Numbered from the stretch's first letter, positions 53,614 through 63,257 are shown. The stretch: DNA of 64,000 nucleotides from Lachnospiraceae bacterium (GCA_017520425.1 JAFXFO010000026.1:122849-186848); one strand, 5' to 3'. Numbers and translations are program-made. The notes: generated by a model from the letters alone, not told the origin.

Positions 53614-53636
53614 AAATTGCGCAAGCAATTTTTTAT
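53614..53636 (+). terminator. Terminator of the small acidic gene
   Basis: AAATTGC-GCAA-GCAATTT followed by T-rich sequence. Confidence 0.75.
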
Positions 53637-53695
53637 AAAAAACAAAATATGAGGGTTAAGGGGAAGCAGTGATTGCTTCAGAAATGGAGGAAAAC

Positions 53696-54136
53696 ATGGA
53701 TTTTTTAAACAAAGCAAAAGAAAAGATTACCAAGACAAGTAATGATGTGGCTAAGAAGGCAAAGGACCTTACCGGATTAGCAAAAATGAACAATCAGGTA
53801 TCCGCAAACGAGAACACAATCAAGGCTACATATGCAGAAATCGGTAAGTATGTATATGAAAACCAGAGAGAGGATGCTCCTGCTGAAATCGCAGAATGGA
53901 TTGCTGAAATCGATGCAGCTATGGCTGAAATCGAGACCATTAAGGCTGAAATTTTAAAGATGAAGGGCAATGTAAAGTGCGAAAATTGTGAGAAGGAAGT
54001 AGCTGATAGCTATCCTTTCTGTCCTTACTGTGGCAACAAGATGCCTGAGCCTGTAGTAGAAGTGATTGATGAAGAAGAAATCAAGGAAGTACAGGAAGAA
54101 GCGGCTGAAGAAGCAGTTGAAGAAGACGCTGAATAA
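53696..54136 (+). CDS. Coiled-coil zinc-ribbon protein with an acidic tail
   Basis: ATG 53696 (GGAGG 5 nt upstream; the earlier in-frame ATT/ATG codons precede the RBS). 146 aa. Residues 1–95: helical, Lys/Ala-rich (FLNKAKEKITKTSNDVAKKA), then a C-x2-C…C-x2-C ribbon (CENC, CPYC; near 99–118), ending in a long Glu tail. Similar zinc-ribbon proteins are common in clostridia, function unknown. Its terminator overlaps the end of the PHP gene on the other strand. Confidence 0.7.
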   Translation: MDFLNKAKEKITKTSNDVAKKAKDLTGLAKMNNQVSANENTIKATYAEIGKYVYENQREDAPAEIAEWIAEIDAAMAEIETIKAEILKMKGNVKCENCEKEVADSYPFCPYCGNKMPEPVVEVIDEEEIKEVQEEAAEEAVEEDAE

Positions 54137-54148
54137 TGGAATACTAAG

Positions 54149-54180
54149 AAGGACTGTGCTTAATGCACAGTCCTTTTTTT
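54149..54180. terminator. Bidirectional terminator
   Basis: AAGGACTGTGC/GCACAGTCCTT with a 5-nt loop and T run; on the minus strand the same hairpin encodes the last residues and stop of the PHP protein. Confidence 0.9.
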
Positions 54181-55029
54181 GATACTTTTTAGATTGCTTA
54201 GAACTTCCGGGTGAATGTACAGATGTCCGTAACCATTGCCCAGATCTAAATCCGGCTTATTGCTTCCGTGGAAATCGGAGCCGCCGCTGATGGCTAAGTC
54301 GTATTTGGCAGCCAATGCACGCATGTCCCTTTCGTCAGAAGGAGTATATGTGGAATAAATGGCTTCCAAAGCCAGAAGTCCGACCTGCTTCAGTTCACTC
54401 ACCAGTTTGTCCAGCTGTTGCTTGCCCATGCCGTAAAGCATCGGATGGGCCAGTACGGGAATCCCGCCAACTGCCAGAATCAAACGGATGGCATCGGAAG
54501 GAGTGATTTTCTCGCGAGGAAGAAAATAAGGACAGTTGTCTCCAATATATCGTTCAAAGGCTTCCTTCATACTTTTTACATAACCCTTTTCCACCATATA
54601 TTTGGCATAGTGGGCACGGGTAATGACACTGCCGGGAAAAGCAGTCTGTAGCTTTTCATAAGAAATATCCATGCCGGCACCGGTGTGCAACAGTTCGCAC
54701 ATCTTTTCATTACGTACATTTCTGGAATGCACAAAATCCTGTAAATGCTTTTGAAAGGTGTCACCTTTATAATCAATATACAAGCCCACGATATGAATAT
54801 CCTTGCCCATATATTCCGTGGAAAATTCAATCCCCGGAATCACTTCCGGTACATCAGCCCGAATTTCTTTAAGCTTTTCTGCATAAGTGATGGCTTCATC
54901 CAGTCCGGCCACACTATCATGATCCGTCAGGGCAAACGCCGACAGCCCTTTTTCTATAGCGTAATTTACTAATTCTGTGGGACTAAAACTACCATCCGAA
55001 GCGGTGGAGTGTACATGCAAATCAATCAC
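54160..55029 (-). CDS. PHP-domain phosphoesterase
   Basis: 289 aa. PHP metal residues: DLHVHSTASDG (residues 3–13), LTDHDSV (near 38), VIPGIEFS (near 64), HPMLYG (near 193) and GSDFHG (near 251). This form resembles the YciV/TrpH group (RNase AM-like 5'-3' exonuclease or nucleotide phosphatase). The stop codon sits in the terminator hairpin. The ABC-F gene ends 21 nt upstream. Confidence 0.85.
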   Translation of the reverse strand: MIDLHVHSTASDGSFSPTELVNYAIEKGLSAFALTDHDSVAGLDEAITYAEKLKEIRADVPEVIPGIEFSTEYMGKDIHIVGLYIDYKGDTFQKHLQDFVHSRNVRNEKMCELLHTGAGMDISYEKLQTAFPGSVITRAHYAKYMVEKGYVKSMKEAFERYIGDNCPYFLPREKITPSDAIRLILAVGGIPVLAHPMLYGMGKQQLDKLVSELKQVGLLALEAIYSTYTPSDERDMRALAAKYDLAISGGSDFHGSNKPDLDLGNGYGHLYIHPEVLSNLKSIKKRTVH

Positions 55030-55049
55030 TGTGATTCTCCCTTGTGATA

Positions 55050-56687
55050 TTAGTTCTCGTCCTCTTCCTTGCGAGCAGTGTATACGGTTCTCTTACGAGC
55101 CATATCATCGCTTGCCAGGTATTCGTCGTAGGTAGTAATCTTATCAATCATCTTGCCGTTGGGCAGGATTTCCATAATACGGTTTGCAGTAGTCTGTACA
55201 AACTGATGGTCATGGCAGGAGAAGAGTACAACACCCTTAAATTTGATAACTCCATTGTTAAGAGCGGTGATGGATTCCATATCTAAATGGTTGGTGGGTT
55301 CATCGAAGATTAAGCAGTTGGAACCGCTAATCATCATCTTGGAAAGTAAACAACGCACCTTCTCGCCACCGGAGAGGATACGAACCTTTTTCACACCATC
55401 TTCACCGGGGAACAGCATACGTCCCAGGAAACCTCGCACATAAGTAGCGTCCTTAACGGGAGAGTAACCGGTCAGCCAGTCGGTAATGGTTAAATCACAG
55501 TCAAATTCTGCAGTATTGTCCTTGGGGAAGTAAGCCTGTGAAGTGGTAACGCCCCATTTATAGGAACCTTCGTCGGGCTCCATCTCGCCTGCCAGAATTT
55601 GGAAGAGAGTGGTCTTGGCAATTTCGTTGCCGCCTACGAAAGCAATCTTATCATCATGACCAACGATAAAGGAGATATCATCCAATACCTTTTCTCCATT
55701 GATGGTTTTGCTGATATGCTCTACGGAAAGTACTTCATTACCGATTTCGCGGTCAGGACGGAAGTCGATATAAGGATACTTTCTGCTGGAAGGTTTGATT
55801 TCATCCAACTTGATTTTCTCCAATGCACGCTTACGGGAAGTAGCCTGCTTAGACTTAGAAGCATTTGCGGAGAAGCGGGAGATGAATTCCTGCAATTCCT
55901 TAATCTTTTCTTCCTTCTTCTTGTTGGCTTCCTTCATTTGCTTAATCAGCAGCTGGCTGGACTCGTACCAGAAATCGTAGTTACCGGCGTACAGCTGAAT
56001 CTTGCCGTAGTCGATATCTGCAGTATGAGTACAAACCTTGTTTAAGAAATAACGGTCGTGGGAAACCACGATAACGGTATTATCAAAATTGATTAAGAAT
56101 TCCTCCAACCATGCGATAGCATCCAAATCCAAGTGGTTGGTAGGCTCGTCAAGTAACAGAATATCGGGGTTACCGAACAAAGCTTTTGCCAAAAGTACTT
56201 TGACCTTGATATTACTTTCCAGCTCGTTCATTACGCAGTAGTGGTACTCTGTGCCGATACCCAGACCATTTAAGAGCATAGCAGCGTTGGATTCTGCTTC
56301 CCAGCCGTCCATCTCAGCAAATTCTGCTTCCAATTCGCTGGCGCGGATACCGTCTTCGTCAGTGAAGTCTTCCTTGGCATAGATAGCATCCTTTTCCTTC
56401 ATGATTTCAAACAGACGGGCATTACCCATGATAACGGTGTCCATAACCACACAGTCATCATATTTGAAGTGGTCCTGTTCCAATACGGAAAGACGCTGAC
56501 CGGGAGTGATTACGATATCACCCTTAGTGGTTTCCAAAGCACCGGATAAAATCTTTAAGAAGGTAGATTTGCCGGCACCGTTTGCACCGATTAAGCCGTA
56601 GCAGTTGCCTTCCGTAAATTTAATGTTAACATCCTCGAACAGAGCTTTTTTACCTACTCGGTAGGTTACATTATTTGCACTAATCAT
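55050..56687 (-). CDS. ABC-F ATPase, YkpA/YbiT type
   Basis: 545 aa, two ABC domains joined by a charged linker (FISRFSANASKSKQATSR), no membrane part. Domain 1: Walker A GANGAGKST (34–42), Walker B LLLDEPTNHLD, but its signature is ELESNI in place of LSGGQ. Domain 2: Walker A is GGNEIAKTT (near 351), with two glycines replaced, while its signature LSGGEK is intact. Hence one ATP site pairs two canonical motifs and the other two altered ones. ABC-F proteins act on the ribosome as translation factors or resistance proteins. Whether it gives antibiotic protection is not known. Confidence 0.87.
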   Translation of the reverse strand: MISANNVTYRVGKKALFEDVNIKFTEGNCYGLIGANGAGKSTFLKILSGALETTKGDIVITPGQRLSVLEQDHFKYDDCVVMDTVIMGNARLFEIMKEKDAIYAKEDFTDEDGIRASELEAEFAEMDGWEAESNAAMLLNGLGIGTEYHYCVMNELESNIKVKVLLAKALFGNPDILLLDEPTNHLDLDAIAWLEEFLINFDNTVIVVSHDRYFLNKVCTHTADIDYGKIQLYAGNYDFWYESSQLLIKQMKEANKKKEEKIKELQEFISRFSANASKSKQATSRKRALEKIKLDEIKPSSRKYPYIDFRPDREIGNEVLSVEHISKTINGEKVLDDISFIVGHDDKIAFVGGNEIAKTTLFQILAGEMEPDEGSYKWGVTTSQAYFPKDNTAEFDCDLTITDWLTGYSPVKDATYVRGFLGRMLFPGEDGVKKVRILSGGEKVRCLLSKMMISGSNCLIFDEPTNHLDMESITALNNGVIKFKGVVLFSCHDHQFVQTTANRIMEILPNGKMIDKITTYDEYLASDDMARKRTVYTARKEEDEN

Positions 56688-56740
56688 GTTAAAACCTTTC
56701 TTTAATCTCTTTTATATATTATTTATACGCACCATTTCTT

Positions 56741-56768
56741 ATTGTACAGAAATTATAAGAAAATGCAA
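56741..56768 (-). promoter_or_regulatory. Promoter of the ABC-F gene
   Basis: On the minus strand: TTGCAT, a 16-nt spacer and TACAAT, about 54 nt before the start codon. Confidence 0.55.
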
Positions 56769-56827
56769 GGGAAAAAGTATTTTTCTTGAAGATATGGGGG
56801 ATTTATCGTAAAATAAGAGACAGAGGT

Positions 56828-58177
56828 ATGCATATCTTGGAACAGAATCCCGGATATCAGGAAAGAATGGGGTGTAAAACAAGCATGAATTTCGTGAAAC
56901 CAAAGGAATTGGAAACACAAAAAGGAATACCGGAAGTTCTTCGTTTTTTGGACGGCAGTCCGGTGGATACGGTAGAGAAGTGGGAGACGCGGGCAGAGGA
57001 GATTAGACGTCTGTATGAGTACTACATGTACGGTCCTCTGCCGGATATGTCAGAGGAAAAGGTGAGCTATCAGCTTGGTGAGTGGGCGGTACGTCATGAA
57101 ACTGTCAATATCCCCGGCGCGGAGGAATTTGCTGCGGAGGTAAAAGTGGCATCACTTCGCATAGAGGTAGAGAATCAGGGAAGAAAAAGCGGGTTTGATA
57201 CCATAGTATGTCTGCCTGTTACGGCACCCGCAGAAAAGGGCTATCCGGTATATCTGGATATGAGCTTTGTGTGGCCGGGGCGTACCTTGGATTTGATGCC
57301 CAATGAGTATTATGCCGCAAACAGAGGCTATGCCTCTATTTGCTACAATCCCTGTGATGTGGCGGAGGATAACAGTTCGCGAACAGGTACCTTTTATGAT
57401 ATTTATCCTTACGGAACGGACTGGAAGGAGCAGACGGGAGCCTTAGCAGCCTGGGGTTGGGGAGCTTCCAAGATTCTCGATGCACTGGAGTCCGGATTGG
57501 CAAAGGAATTACAGATAAATGCAGAGAACAATATGCTTTCCGGCGTATCCCGGTTCGGAAAAGCTACTCTGCTGGCAGGCGCTTATGAGAAGCGTCTGAA
57601 GGTGGTGGTACCGGCTTGTTCCGGTGCAGGCGGAGCAGCTATGTATCGTTACAAATCAGAGGGCAGAACCTATGATTTTGCCACTTTGGGACATGTAAAT
57701 GAAGAGGGTACTTCTACACATTTTACCACTACCAATGAGGCCTTGGGCAATTTACAGTCTACCAATTTGAGACATTGGTTTAATGATAACTTTTTAGAGT
57801 TTGATTGTGTGGAACAGTTCCCCTTTGACCAGCATCATTTGGCAGCTTTAGTGGCAGATAAGGACAGATACCTGTTTCTCATCAGCGGCATGCTGGGAGA
57901 AGACTGGGTGAATCCGGCAGCTTCCGGAGTGACATACGCGGCAACAAAGCAGGTTTATGAGTTTTTGGGATTAGCAGACCATGTATGTTTGTGCGAGCAT
58001 TTACAGGGCCATGCGGTGCTTCTGACCGATATGGTGAAGCTTTTAGATTACTGTGATGTGATGCTTTACGGTAAAGATGAGCAGGATGTAAAGACGGATT
58101 TTGCGACCATTCGGACATCTGTTTTCTGGGAAGAGCAAAATTTGGACAAGGAAGTATATGAGGCATATTTAAGATAA
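56828..58177 (+). CDS. CE15 glucuronoyl-esterase-like hydrolase
   Basis: The start is uncertain: ATG 56828 is used (AGAGG close upstream), TTG 56786 and ATG 56885 are alternatives. 450 aa without a clear signal peptide. The serine elbow GVSRFGKATLL (Ser near 241), ACSGAGGAA, and the region DQHHLAALVADKDR supplying the His match CE15 esterases, which cut 4-O-methyl-glucuronoyl esters between xylan and lignin. Followed 27 nt later by an MFS transporter, so a plant-fibre role is likely. The cytoplasmic form may act on imported oligomers. Confidence 0.75.
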   Translation: MHILEQNPGYQERMGCKTSMNFVKPKELETQKGIPEVLRFLDGSPVDTVEKWETRAEEIRRLYEYYMYGPLPDMSEEKVSYQLGEWAVRHETVNIPGAEEFAAEVKVASLRIEVENQGRKSGFDTIVCLPVTAPAEKGYPVYLDMSFVWPGRTLDLMPNEYYAANRGYASICYNPCDVAEDNSSRTGTFYDIYPYGTDWKEQTGALAAWGWGASKILDALESGLAKELQINAENNMLSGVSRFGKATLLAGAYEKRLKVVVPACSGAGGAAMYRYKSEGRTYDFATLGHVNEEGTSTHFTTTNEALGNLQSTNLRHWFNDNFLEFDCVEQFPFDQHHLAALVADKDRYLFLISGMLGEDWVNPAASGVTYAATKQVYEFLGLADHVCLCEHLQGHAVLLTDMVKLLDYCDVMLYGKDEQDVKTDFATIRTSVFWEEQNLDKEVYEAYLR

Positions 58178-58204
58178 ATAATTACAAGAGAGGAAATAAA
58201 CTGT

Positions 58205-59515
58205 ATGAACAAGAAATTAAACTATGGCAGAACCTTCTTAATCGGCTTGGCATTTATGTCCATCAGCAGCTTTTGGCAGGTTTATGACAATATTATTCCC
58301 CTGATTTTGAAGAATACCTTCGGTTTGGGAGAGACGATTACAGGTGTGGTAATGGCACTGGATAATGTGTTGGCACTGGTTTTACTACCCGTATTCGGTT
58401 CTATTTCCGATAAGGTGGATACCAAGTTGGGAAAGCGTACTCCTTTTATCATTGTGGGTACGGTATTAGCGGTTACCTTTACACTAATCCTTCCCTTTGC
58501 GGACCGGGCTGAGAATCTGCCACTGTTTGTAGGAGCATTATTTGGTGTATTGGTATCTATGGGACTCTATCGTTCGCCTGCAGTGGCATTAATGCCGGAT
58601 TTGACACCCAATCATCTGCGTAGCAAGGCCAATGCGGTCATAAATCTGTTGGGTGCCGTGGGTGGTGTATATTCCCTTCTGATGATTAAGCTTTTGGTAG
58701 GAAAAGGTGCTACCCCCAGTTATGTGCCGTTGTTTTTAAGCATAGCCATATTTATGGTGGTATCCGTAGCGGTATTGGTGGCGACCATTCGTGAGAAAAA
58801 ACTGGCTAAGCAGCTGGCAGCGGAAGAGGCGGCAGAGAAACAGAGCGAAGAAGAACAGAAAACGGTGGAAGAAGCCGTGGAAGAGCCTGTTAAGACTGTA
58901 CTGGCACCGGAAGTAAAGCGCAGTATGATTTTCATGCTTATATCCATATTCTTCTGGTTTACAGCGTATAATGCGGTAACTACAGCCTTTTCCAGATATA
59001 CCACAGAGGTTTGGAAATTGGAGGGTGGTGGTTTTGCAGATTGCCTGATGGTGGCTACGGTTGCAGCTATTTGCAGTTATATTCCCATCGGTATTCTGGC
59101 CAGCCGTATCGGTCGTAAGAAGACCATTATGGCAGGTGTAGTACTCATGGCAGCCTGCTATCTGGCAGCTACCTTTGTGATGGTGTATCATCCCGTGATT
59201 AATATAGCCTTTGCCTTGATTGGTGTGGCATGGGCAGCTATCAATGTCAATTCGTATCCTATGATTGTAGCCATGAGTAAAGGTGCAGATATCGGTAAGT
59301 TCACCGGTACCTACTATACCTTCTCCATGGCGGCACAGATTATGACACCGATTTTGTCAGGCTTTTTGCTGGAAAATGTGGCATATACCACATTGTTCCC
59401 CTATGCTTTCGGATTTTCCGTATTGGCTTTCATTACTATGACCCAGGTTCGTCACGGTGATGTGAAGGCGGAGAAGAAGGCAAGTTTATTAGAGAATTTT
59501 GATGTAGAGGATTAA
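58205..59515 (+). CDS. MFS transporter (SLC45-like)
   Basis: 436 aa. Twelve helices with a long charged central loop (LAKQLAAEEAAEKQSEEEQ). The opening SFWQVYDNIIPLILKNTFG and the GxxxD/R-like motifs (SDKVDTKLGKRTPF; SRIGRKKT) match SLC45/GPH-like sugar transporters. Probably imports a disaccharide or uronic-acid-bearing sugar alongside the CE15 enzyme. The substrate is inferred only from the neighbour. Confidence 0.8.
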   Translation: MNKKLNYGRTFLIGLAFMSISSFWQVYDNIIPLILKNTFGLGETITGVVMALDNVLALVLLPVFGSISDKVDTKLGKRTPFIIVGTVLAVTFTLILPFADRAENLPLFVGALFGVLVSMGLYRSPAVALMPDLTPNHLRSKANAVINLLGAVGGVYSLLMIKLLVGKGATPSYVPLFLSIAIFMVVSVAVLVATIREKKLAKQLAAEEAAEKQSEEEQKTVEEAVEEPVKTVLAPEVKRSMIFMLISIFFWFTAYNAVTTAFSRYTTEVWKLEGGGFADCLMVATVAAICSYIPIGILASRIGRKKTIMAGVVLMAACYLAATFVMVYHPVINIAFALIGVAWAAINVNSYPMIVAMSKGADIGKFTGTYYTFSMAAQIMTPILSGFLLENVAYTTLFPYAFGFSVLAFITMTQVRHGDVKAEKKASLLENFDVED

Positions 59516-59522
59516 TCTTAGT

Positions 59523-60356
59523 ATGTTAGCAGTATGTATTATTTTAGGTCTTTTGGTATTTTTGACAGTGCTTTATCTGGGTATGATAAAGCCTGCCGGT
59601 GCCAAACGTTCCGACAGAACCCCTTTTATGGGAGTTCTTTATGCACACAGAGGTTTACACGATAATGCTTCGGAGGCACCGGAAAATTCACTGGCAGCCT
59701 TTCGGAAAGCGGTGGAAGCCGGCTTCGGTATGGAGCTGGATATCCAGCTGAGCAAGGATAAAGTGCCGGTGGTGTTTCATGATTTTACCCTGAAGCGAGT
59801 CTGCGGTGCAGAAGGAAAAGTCAGGGATTATACCCTGCAGGAGCTGAAGGAATTTCGTCTGTGTGAGTCAGAGGAGCAAATCCCTACTTTGGCAGAGGTG
59901 CTGGAGTTGGTGGATGGCAGAGTGCCTTTGATTATAGAATTTAAAGGCGAGGATACCGACCTTTCGTTGTGTCCCATTGCGGATCAGATGCTTCGGGAGT
60001 ATAAGGGAGTATATTGTGTGGAGTCCTTTAATCCGTTGATGGTGATTTGGTATAAGCGGCATCATAAGGAGATTTTCAGAGGTCAGCTTTCTGAGAAATT
60101 TTTTACCCACGGAAAGAAGACTGTGGTACATTTTTTCCTGCAGAATATGATGCTGAATTTTTTGTCCAAGCCGGATTTTATCTCCTATAAATGCACCGAC
60201 CATGATGCCTTGTCCTGCAGATTGTGCGTAGGATTCTTTAAAGCCGCCGCAGTCACCTGGACTGTTAAGAGCGCGAAAGAGCTGGAGGAGATGCAAAAAT
60301 ACTTTGAAATCTTTATTTTTGAGGGTTTTTTGCCGAAAGACAGTCAAAGAATATGA
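59523..60356 (+). CDS. Membrane-anchored glycerophosphodiester phosphodiesterase
   Basis: 277 aa. One N-terminal membrane helix (residues 3–21), then a GDPD TIM barrel: AHRGLHDNASEAPENSLAAF (near 42), GMELDIQLS, VFHDFTLKR (near 87) and IEFKG. Releases glycerol-3-phosphate from phospholipid headgroup diesters. The GDPD gene begins 8 nt after the transporter; the functional connection is not obvious. Confidence 0.88.
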   Translation: MLAVCIILGLLVFLTVLYLGMIKPAGAKRSDRTPFMGVLYAHRGLHDNASEAPENSLAAFRKAVEAGFGMELDIQLSKDKVPVVFHDFTLKRVCGAEGKVRDYTLQELKEFRLCESEEQIPTLAEVLELVDGRVPLIIEFKGEDTDLSLCPIADQMLREYKGVYCVESFNPLMVIWYKRHHKEIFRGQLSEKFFTHGKKTVVHFFLQNMMLNFLSKPDFISYKCTDHDALSCRLCVGFFKAAAVTWTVKSAKELEEMQKYFEIFIFEGFLPKDSQRI

Positions 60357-60456
60357 TAAAAATTTAACAAATTGAATGATTAAGTGAGTTGGAAGCAAGG
60401 AATTTTAGATATAATTTACAAAAGTGAAACAAAAGCGAAATATTTGCCAAAAACTC

Positions 60457-60485
60457 TTGCTATTTTTTGTGGCAATTGTTAAAAT
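60457..60485 (+). promoter_or_regulatory. Promoter of ppdK
   Basis: TTGCTA, a 17-nt spacer and TAAAAT, with a roughly 98-nt leader holding a TGTTC…GAACA stem near 60518 and an ATTTTTTG/CAAAAAAT stem near 60540. Confidence 0.6.
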
Positions 60486-60582
60486 TATTAAGTAAATGTT
60501 AAGTTGAAGAAAGAAGTGTTCAGGAGTCGCGAACATCACATTTTTTGTCAAAAAATCTAATGACTAAAGGAGACAAAAACGT

Positions 60583-63213
60583 ATGAAGAAATGGGTGTAC
60601 AAATTTAAAGAAGGTAACGCAGATATGAGAAACCTGCTTGGCGGTAAAGGTGCTAACCTGGCAGAAATGACCAATCTGGACTTGCCGATTCCCCAGGGCT
60701 TTACTGTAACCACAGAAGCTTGTACCGATTATTATAACAATGGTGAGAAGATTTCAGATGAAATCAAAGAACAGATTTTAGCAAATATCAAGGATTTAGA
60801 AGATTTGATGGGTAAGAAATTCGGTGACATGGAAGACCCCCTGCTCGTATCCGTACGTTCCGGTTCCAGAGCATCCATGCCCGGTATGATGGATACCATT
60901 TTGAATTTAGGTTTAAATGACGTAGCTGTGGAAGGCTTCGCAACTAAGACCGGTAATCCCAGATTTGCATACGACTCATACAGAAGATTCATTCAGATGT
61001 ATGCAGATGTTGTTATGGAAGTTCCTAAGTCCTTCTTCGAGAAGATTATCGATGAGATGAAGGAAGAAAAGGGCGTGAAGTTCGATACCGAGCTGTCCGC
61101 TGATGATTTGAAGGAATTAGCAGATAAGTTTAAGGCAGTATACAAGGAAGCTATGAAGGGCGCTGATTTCCCTCAGGATCCCGTAGAGCAGTTGATGGGT
61201 GCCGTGAAGGCAGTATTCCGTTCTTGGGACAACCCTCGTGCTATCGTATACAGACGTATGAATGATATCCCCGGTGACTGGGGTACCGCTGTAAACGTAC
61301 AGTGTATGGTATTCGGTAACAAGGGTGACACCTCAGGTACCGGTGTAGCATTTACCCGTAATCCTTCTACCGGTGAAAAGGGTATTTATGGTGAATACTT
61401 AATCAATGCACAGGGCGAAGACGTAGTAGCCGGTGTACGTACTCCTCAGCCTATCAGCAAATTGGCAGAAGATCTTCCTGAGTGTTTCGAAGAGTTCACC
61501 AAGATTGCAGCAAGATTGGAAGACCATTATCGTGATATGCAGGATATGGAGTTTACCATCGAAGAAGGCAAGCTGTACTTCTTGCAGACCAGAAATGGTA
61601 AGAGAACTGCACCTGCAGCGATTCAGATAGCATGTGACTTAGTAGATGAAGGCAAGATTACCCCCGAAGAAGCAGTGCTTCGTATCGAGGCGAAATCTTT
61701 GGATCAGTTATTACATCCCACCTTTGACCCTGCAGCATTGAAGGCAGGCGAGGTAATCGGTTCCGCACTTCCCGCATCTCCCGGAGCAGCAGCAGGTAAG
61801 GTATACTTTACTGCAGAAGATGCAAAGGAAGCAGGCGTAGGCGGACGTGGCGAAAGAGTTATCCTGGTTCGTTTGGAGACCTCTCCCGAAGATATCGAGG
61901 GCATGCATGCAGCACAGGGTATCCTTACCGTACGTGGTGGTATGACCTCTCATGCAGCAGTAGTTGCCCGTGGTATGGGAACCTGTTGTGTATCCGGATG
62001 CGGTGAAATCCAGATTGACGAAGAAGCAAAGGTATTCTCTCTTGGCGGATATGAATTCCATGAAGGAGATTACATTTCATTAGATGGTTCTACCGGTAAG
62101 ATTTACAAGGGTGACATCAAGACTGTAGAAGCTTCCGTAGGCGGTAACTTCGGTCGTATCATGGCTTGGGCTGACCAGTTCAAGACCTTGAAGGTACGTA
62201 CCAATGCAGATACTCCTGCAGACACCTTAAACGCAGTGAAGCTTGGTGCAGAAGGTATCGGTTTATGCCGTACTGAGCACATGTTCTTCGGTGAAGACAG
62301 AATTCCTAAGTTCCGTAAGATGATTCTTTCCGATACCGTAGAAGCAAGAGAAGAAGCATTAAAGGCTATCGGCGAGTTCCAGAAGGCAGACTTCAAGGCT
62401 ATGTACGAAGTGCTGGAAGGAAAGCCCATGACCGTTCGTTATTTAGATCCGCCTTTGCATGAGTTCGTTCCTACTACAGAGGAAGATATCAAGGCATTGG
62501 CAGACGATATGGGTCTGACTGTAGCAGAAGTAAAGGCTAAGTGTGATGCACTCCACGAATTCAACCCTATGATGGGTCACAGAGGATGCCGTCTGGCAGT
62601 AACCTATCCTGAAATCGCTAAGATGCAGACCAGAGCCGTAATGGAAGCTGCTATCGAAGTGAAGAATGAGAAGGGCTACGATATCGTACCTGAAATCATG
62701 ATTCCTCTCGTAGGCGAAAAGAAAGAGCTTAAGTATGTAAAGGATATCGTAGTAGAAGTAGCAGAAGCTGTGAAGGCAGAGAAGAACAGCGACATCCAGT
62801 ACCAGATCGGTACCATGATCGAAATTCCTCGTGCAGCACTTACCGCTGACGCTATCGCAGAAGAAGCTGAATTCTTCTCCTTCGGTACCAACGACTTAAC
62901 TCAGATGACTTTCGGCTTCTCACGTGATGATGCCGGCAAGTTCTTAGAGTCTTACTACCAGACCAAGATTTACGAGTCCGATCCTTTCGCAAGATTAGAC
63001 CAGACCGGCGTAGGTCAGTTAGTACAGATGGCTGCTGAAAAGGGCCGTCAAGTACGTCCCAACATCAAGCTCGGTATCTGTGGTGAGCACGGTGGAGATC
63101 CTTCTTCCATCGAATTCTGCCACAAGGTAGGTTTGAACTATGTATCATGTTCACCTTTCCGTGTACCGATCGCAAGATTGGCTGCAGCACAGGCTTTCTT
63201 GAATAATAGATAG
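60583..63213 (+). CDS. ppdK: Pyruvate, phosphate dikinase
   Basis: 876 aa, the usual length. N-terminal ATP-grasp (GGKGANLAEMTNL, SVRSGSRASMPGMM), central His-domain with GGMTSHAAVVARGMG (near residues 449–463, phospho-His), and C-terminal PEP/pyruvate barrel (GLCRTEHMFF, GHRGCRLAVTYPEI, FGTNDLTQM, GICGEHGG). Reversibly converts pyruvate, ATP and phosphate to PEP, AMP and PPi, important in PPi-based clostridial glycolysis. Strongly codon-biased toward GTA/ACC/TTC, as expected for a highly expressed gene. Confidence 0.98.
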   Translation: MKKWVYKFKEGNADMRNLLGGKGANLAEMTNLDLPIPQGFTVTTEACTDYYNNGEKISDEIKEQILANIKDLEDLMGKKFGDMEDPLLVSVRSGSRASMPGMMDTILNLGLNDVAVEGFATKTGNPRFAYDSYRRFIQMYADVVMEVPKSFFEKIIDEMKEEKGVKFDTELSADDLKELADKFKAVYKEAMKGADFPQDPVEQLMGAVKAVFRSWDNPRAIVYRRMNDIPGDWGTAVNVQCMVFGNKGDTSGTGVAFTRNPSTGEKGIYGEYLINAQGEDVVAGVRTPQPISKLAEDLPECFEEFTKIAARLEDHYRDMQDMEFTIEEGKLYFLQTRNGKRTAPAAIQIACDLVDEGKITPEEAVLRIEAKSLDQLLHPTFDPAALKAGEVIGSALPASPGAAAGKVYFTAEDAKEAGVGGRGERVILVRLETSPEDIEGMHAAQGILTVRGGMTSHAAVVARGMGTCCVSGCGEIQIDEEAKVFSLGGYEFHEGDYISLDGSTGKIYKGDIKTVEASVGGNFGRIMAWADQFKTLKVRTNADTPADTLNAVKLGAEGIGLCRTEHMFFGEDRIPKFRKMILSDTVEAREEALKAIGEFQKADFKAMYEVLEGKPMTVRYLDPPLHEFVPTTEEDIKALADDMGLTVAEVKAKCDALHEFNPMMGHRGCRLAVTYPEIAKMQTRAVMEAAIEVKNEKGYDIVPEIMIPLVGEKKELKYVKDIVVEVAEAVKAEKNSDIQYQIGTMIEIPRAALTADAIAEEAEFFSFGTNDLTQMTFGFSRDDAGKFLESYYQTKIYESDPFARLDQTGVGQLVQMAAEKGRQVRPNIKLGICGEHGGDPSSIEFCHKVGLNYVSCSPFRVPIARLAAAQAFLNNR

Positions 63214-63257
63214 TACATCCTTGATATAAGGCTTGTGGTAATTAAATAAATGCATGA

